Source: Flavobacteriia bacterium
GTDB taxonomy: Bacteria > Bacteroidota > Bacteroidia > Flavobacteriales > Flavobacteriaceae
DNA: 11,705 nucleotides
Assembly: GCA_003973375.1 (NCBI GenBank)
Contig: QNYL01000276.1
Coordinates: 1 to 11,705, forward strand
Direction of reading: 5' to 3'
Position 1 is the first letter of the stretch. Each line of letters starts with the position of its first letter. Below the pieces are notes generated by a model that saw only the letters and a list, made by a program, of their open reading frames with translations, made no database searches and was not told the origin of the DNA. Positions 11,533 to 11,705 of this stretch are shown one piece after another. The position numbers and the translations under genes were made by a program.

Positions 11533-11705
11533 TTATTCAATTTTATTAAAGGTAATGCTCCATATCCCTCTGAGGTCTCCTTCTTTAAAACCTGTAGCCA
11601 GGTCTTTTGGATAGTAGGATTCAATAATGGAATCAGAGACCTTGGTTACATCAGTACCTATTTCACCGTGGCAGGCCAGACACTTTTTCTTAATGATGAT
11701 CGGGG
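11533..11705 (-). CDS. C-terminus of a haem-binding CxxCH protein (DUF3365/Tll0287-like), cut by window edge
   Basis: The last 57 complete codons are present, read on the minus strand down to TAA at 11533. They contain KKKCLACHGEIG, a c-type haem attachment motif (CxxCH), and end with YYPKDLATGFKEGDLRGIWSITFNKIE. The pattern CLACHG followed by YPxDxAxGFKxGDLRG is what I associate with DUF3365 haem proteins, small periplasmic single-haem sensors or redox proteins. The N-terminus, where a signal peptide would be, lies outside the window. It could be part of the sulfur-oxidation neighbourhood or a separate unit; the strong terminator after it argues that SQR is transcribed separately. Confidence 0.75.
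   Translation of the reverse strand, partial: PIIIKKKCLACHGEIGTDVTKVSDSIIESYYPKDLATGFKEGDLRGIWSITFNKIE

Overview
The window looks like a chromosomal segment of a flavobacterium (Bacteroidota, probably Flavobacteriaceae). It is AT-rich. Several gene starts are preceded by the Bacteroidota -7 box TAnnTTTG rather than an E. coli type promoter, Shine-Dalgarno sequences are weak or absent, and the gene content is typical of that group (bacterial GGGP synthase, TonB receptor under a THI element, PnuC with a NadR-type kinase). Genus cannot be fixed from this window. Nothing points to a phage, plasmid, IS transposase or CRISPR array.

Layout. 1-1190 (-): 5' part of ahcY, cut by the left edge. It diverges over 53 bp from a 4'-phosphopantetheinyl transferase (1244-1882, +). 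1883-2304 is a gene-free patchwork of short repeated phrases. 2305-4728 (+) is a tightly packed run of four genes: GGGP/heptaprenylglyceryl-phosphate synthase (GTG start), PnuC, a NadR-type nicotinamide riboside kinase, and the ribosome-rescue hydrolase ArfB (TTG start). 4857-6038 (-) is an ATP-grasp enzyme of unknown substrate. 6152-8479 (+) is a promoter, a TPP riboswitch and a TonB-dependent outer-membrane receptor, which together read as a thiamine uptake unit. 8743-11705 (-) is a redox/sulfur block: a DUF2892 membrane protein, a thioredoxin, an HMA (CxxC) protein, a previously unlisted 54-residue small ORF, a sulfide:quinone oxidoreductase (SQR), and the C-terminus of a haem-binding CxxCH protein cut by the right edge.

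How the genes fit together. PnuC should import nicotinamide riboside and the NadR-type kinase should trap it as NMN. SQR would oxidise sulfide to persulfide and pass electrons to quinone, and the thioredoxin, CxxC protein and DUF2892 membrane protein are plausible handlers of sulfane sulfur or thiol stress. Two promoters of this block (DUF2892 and SQR) each carry a Crp/Fnr-like TGTGA-N6-T(C/T)ACA site at almost the same distance from the -7 box, suggesting shared control.

The least expected structure is a pair of inverted, diverged repeats about 170-180 bp long at 4728-4898 and 8492-8672. Each contains the last codons of the ATP-grasp gene (intact in one copy, a scrap in the other) plus a GC-rich terminator, and each begins with AAGACCGTTGCA. 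A third, bare hairpin made only of these arms is at 9062-9098. In all three places the element sits directly downstream of a gene and appears to provide a terminator.
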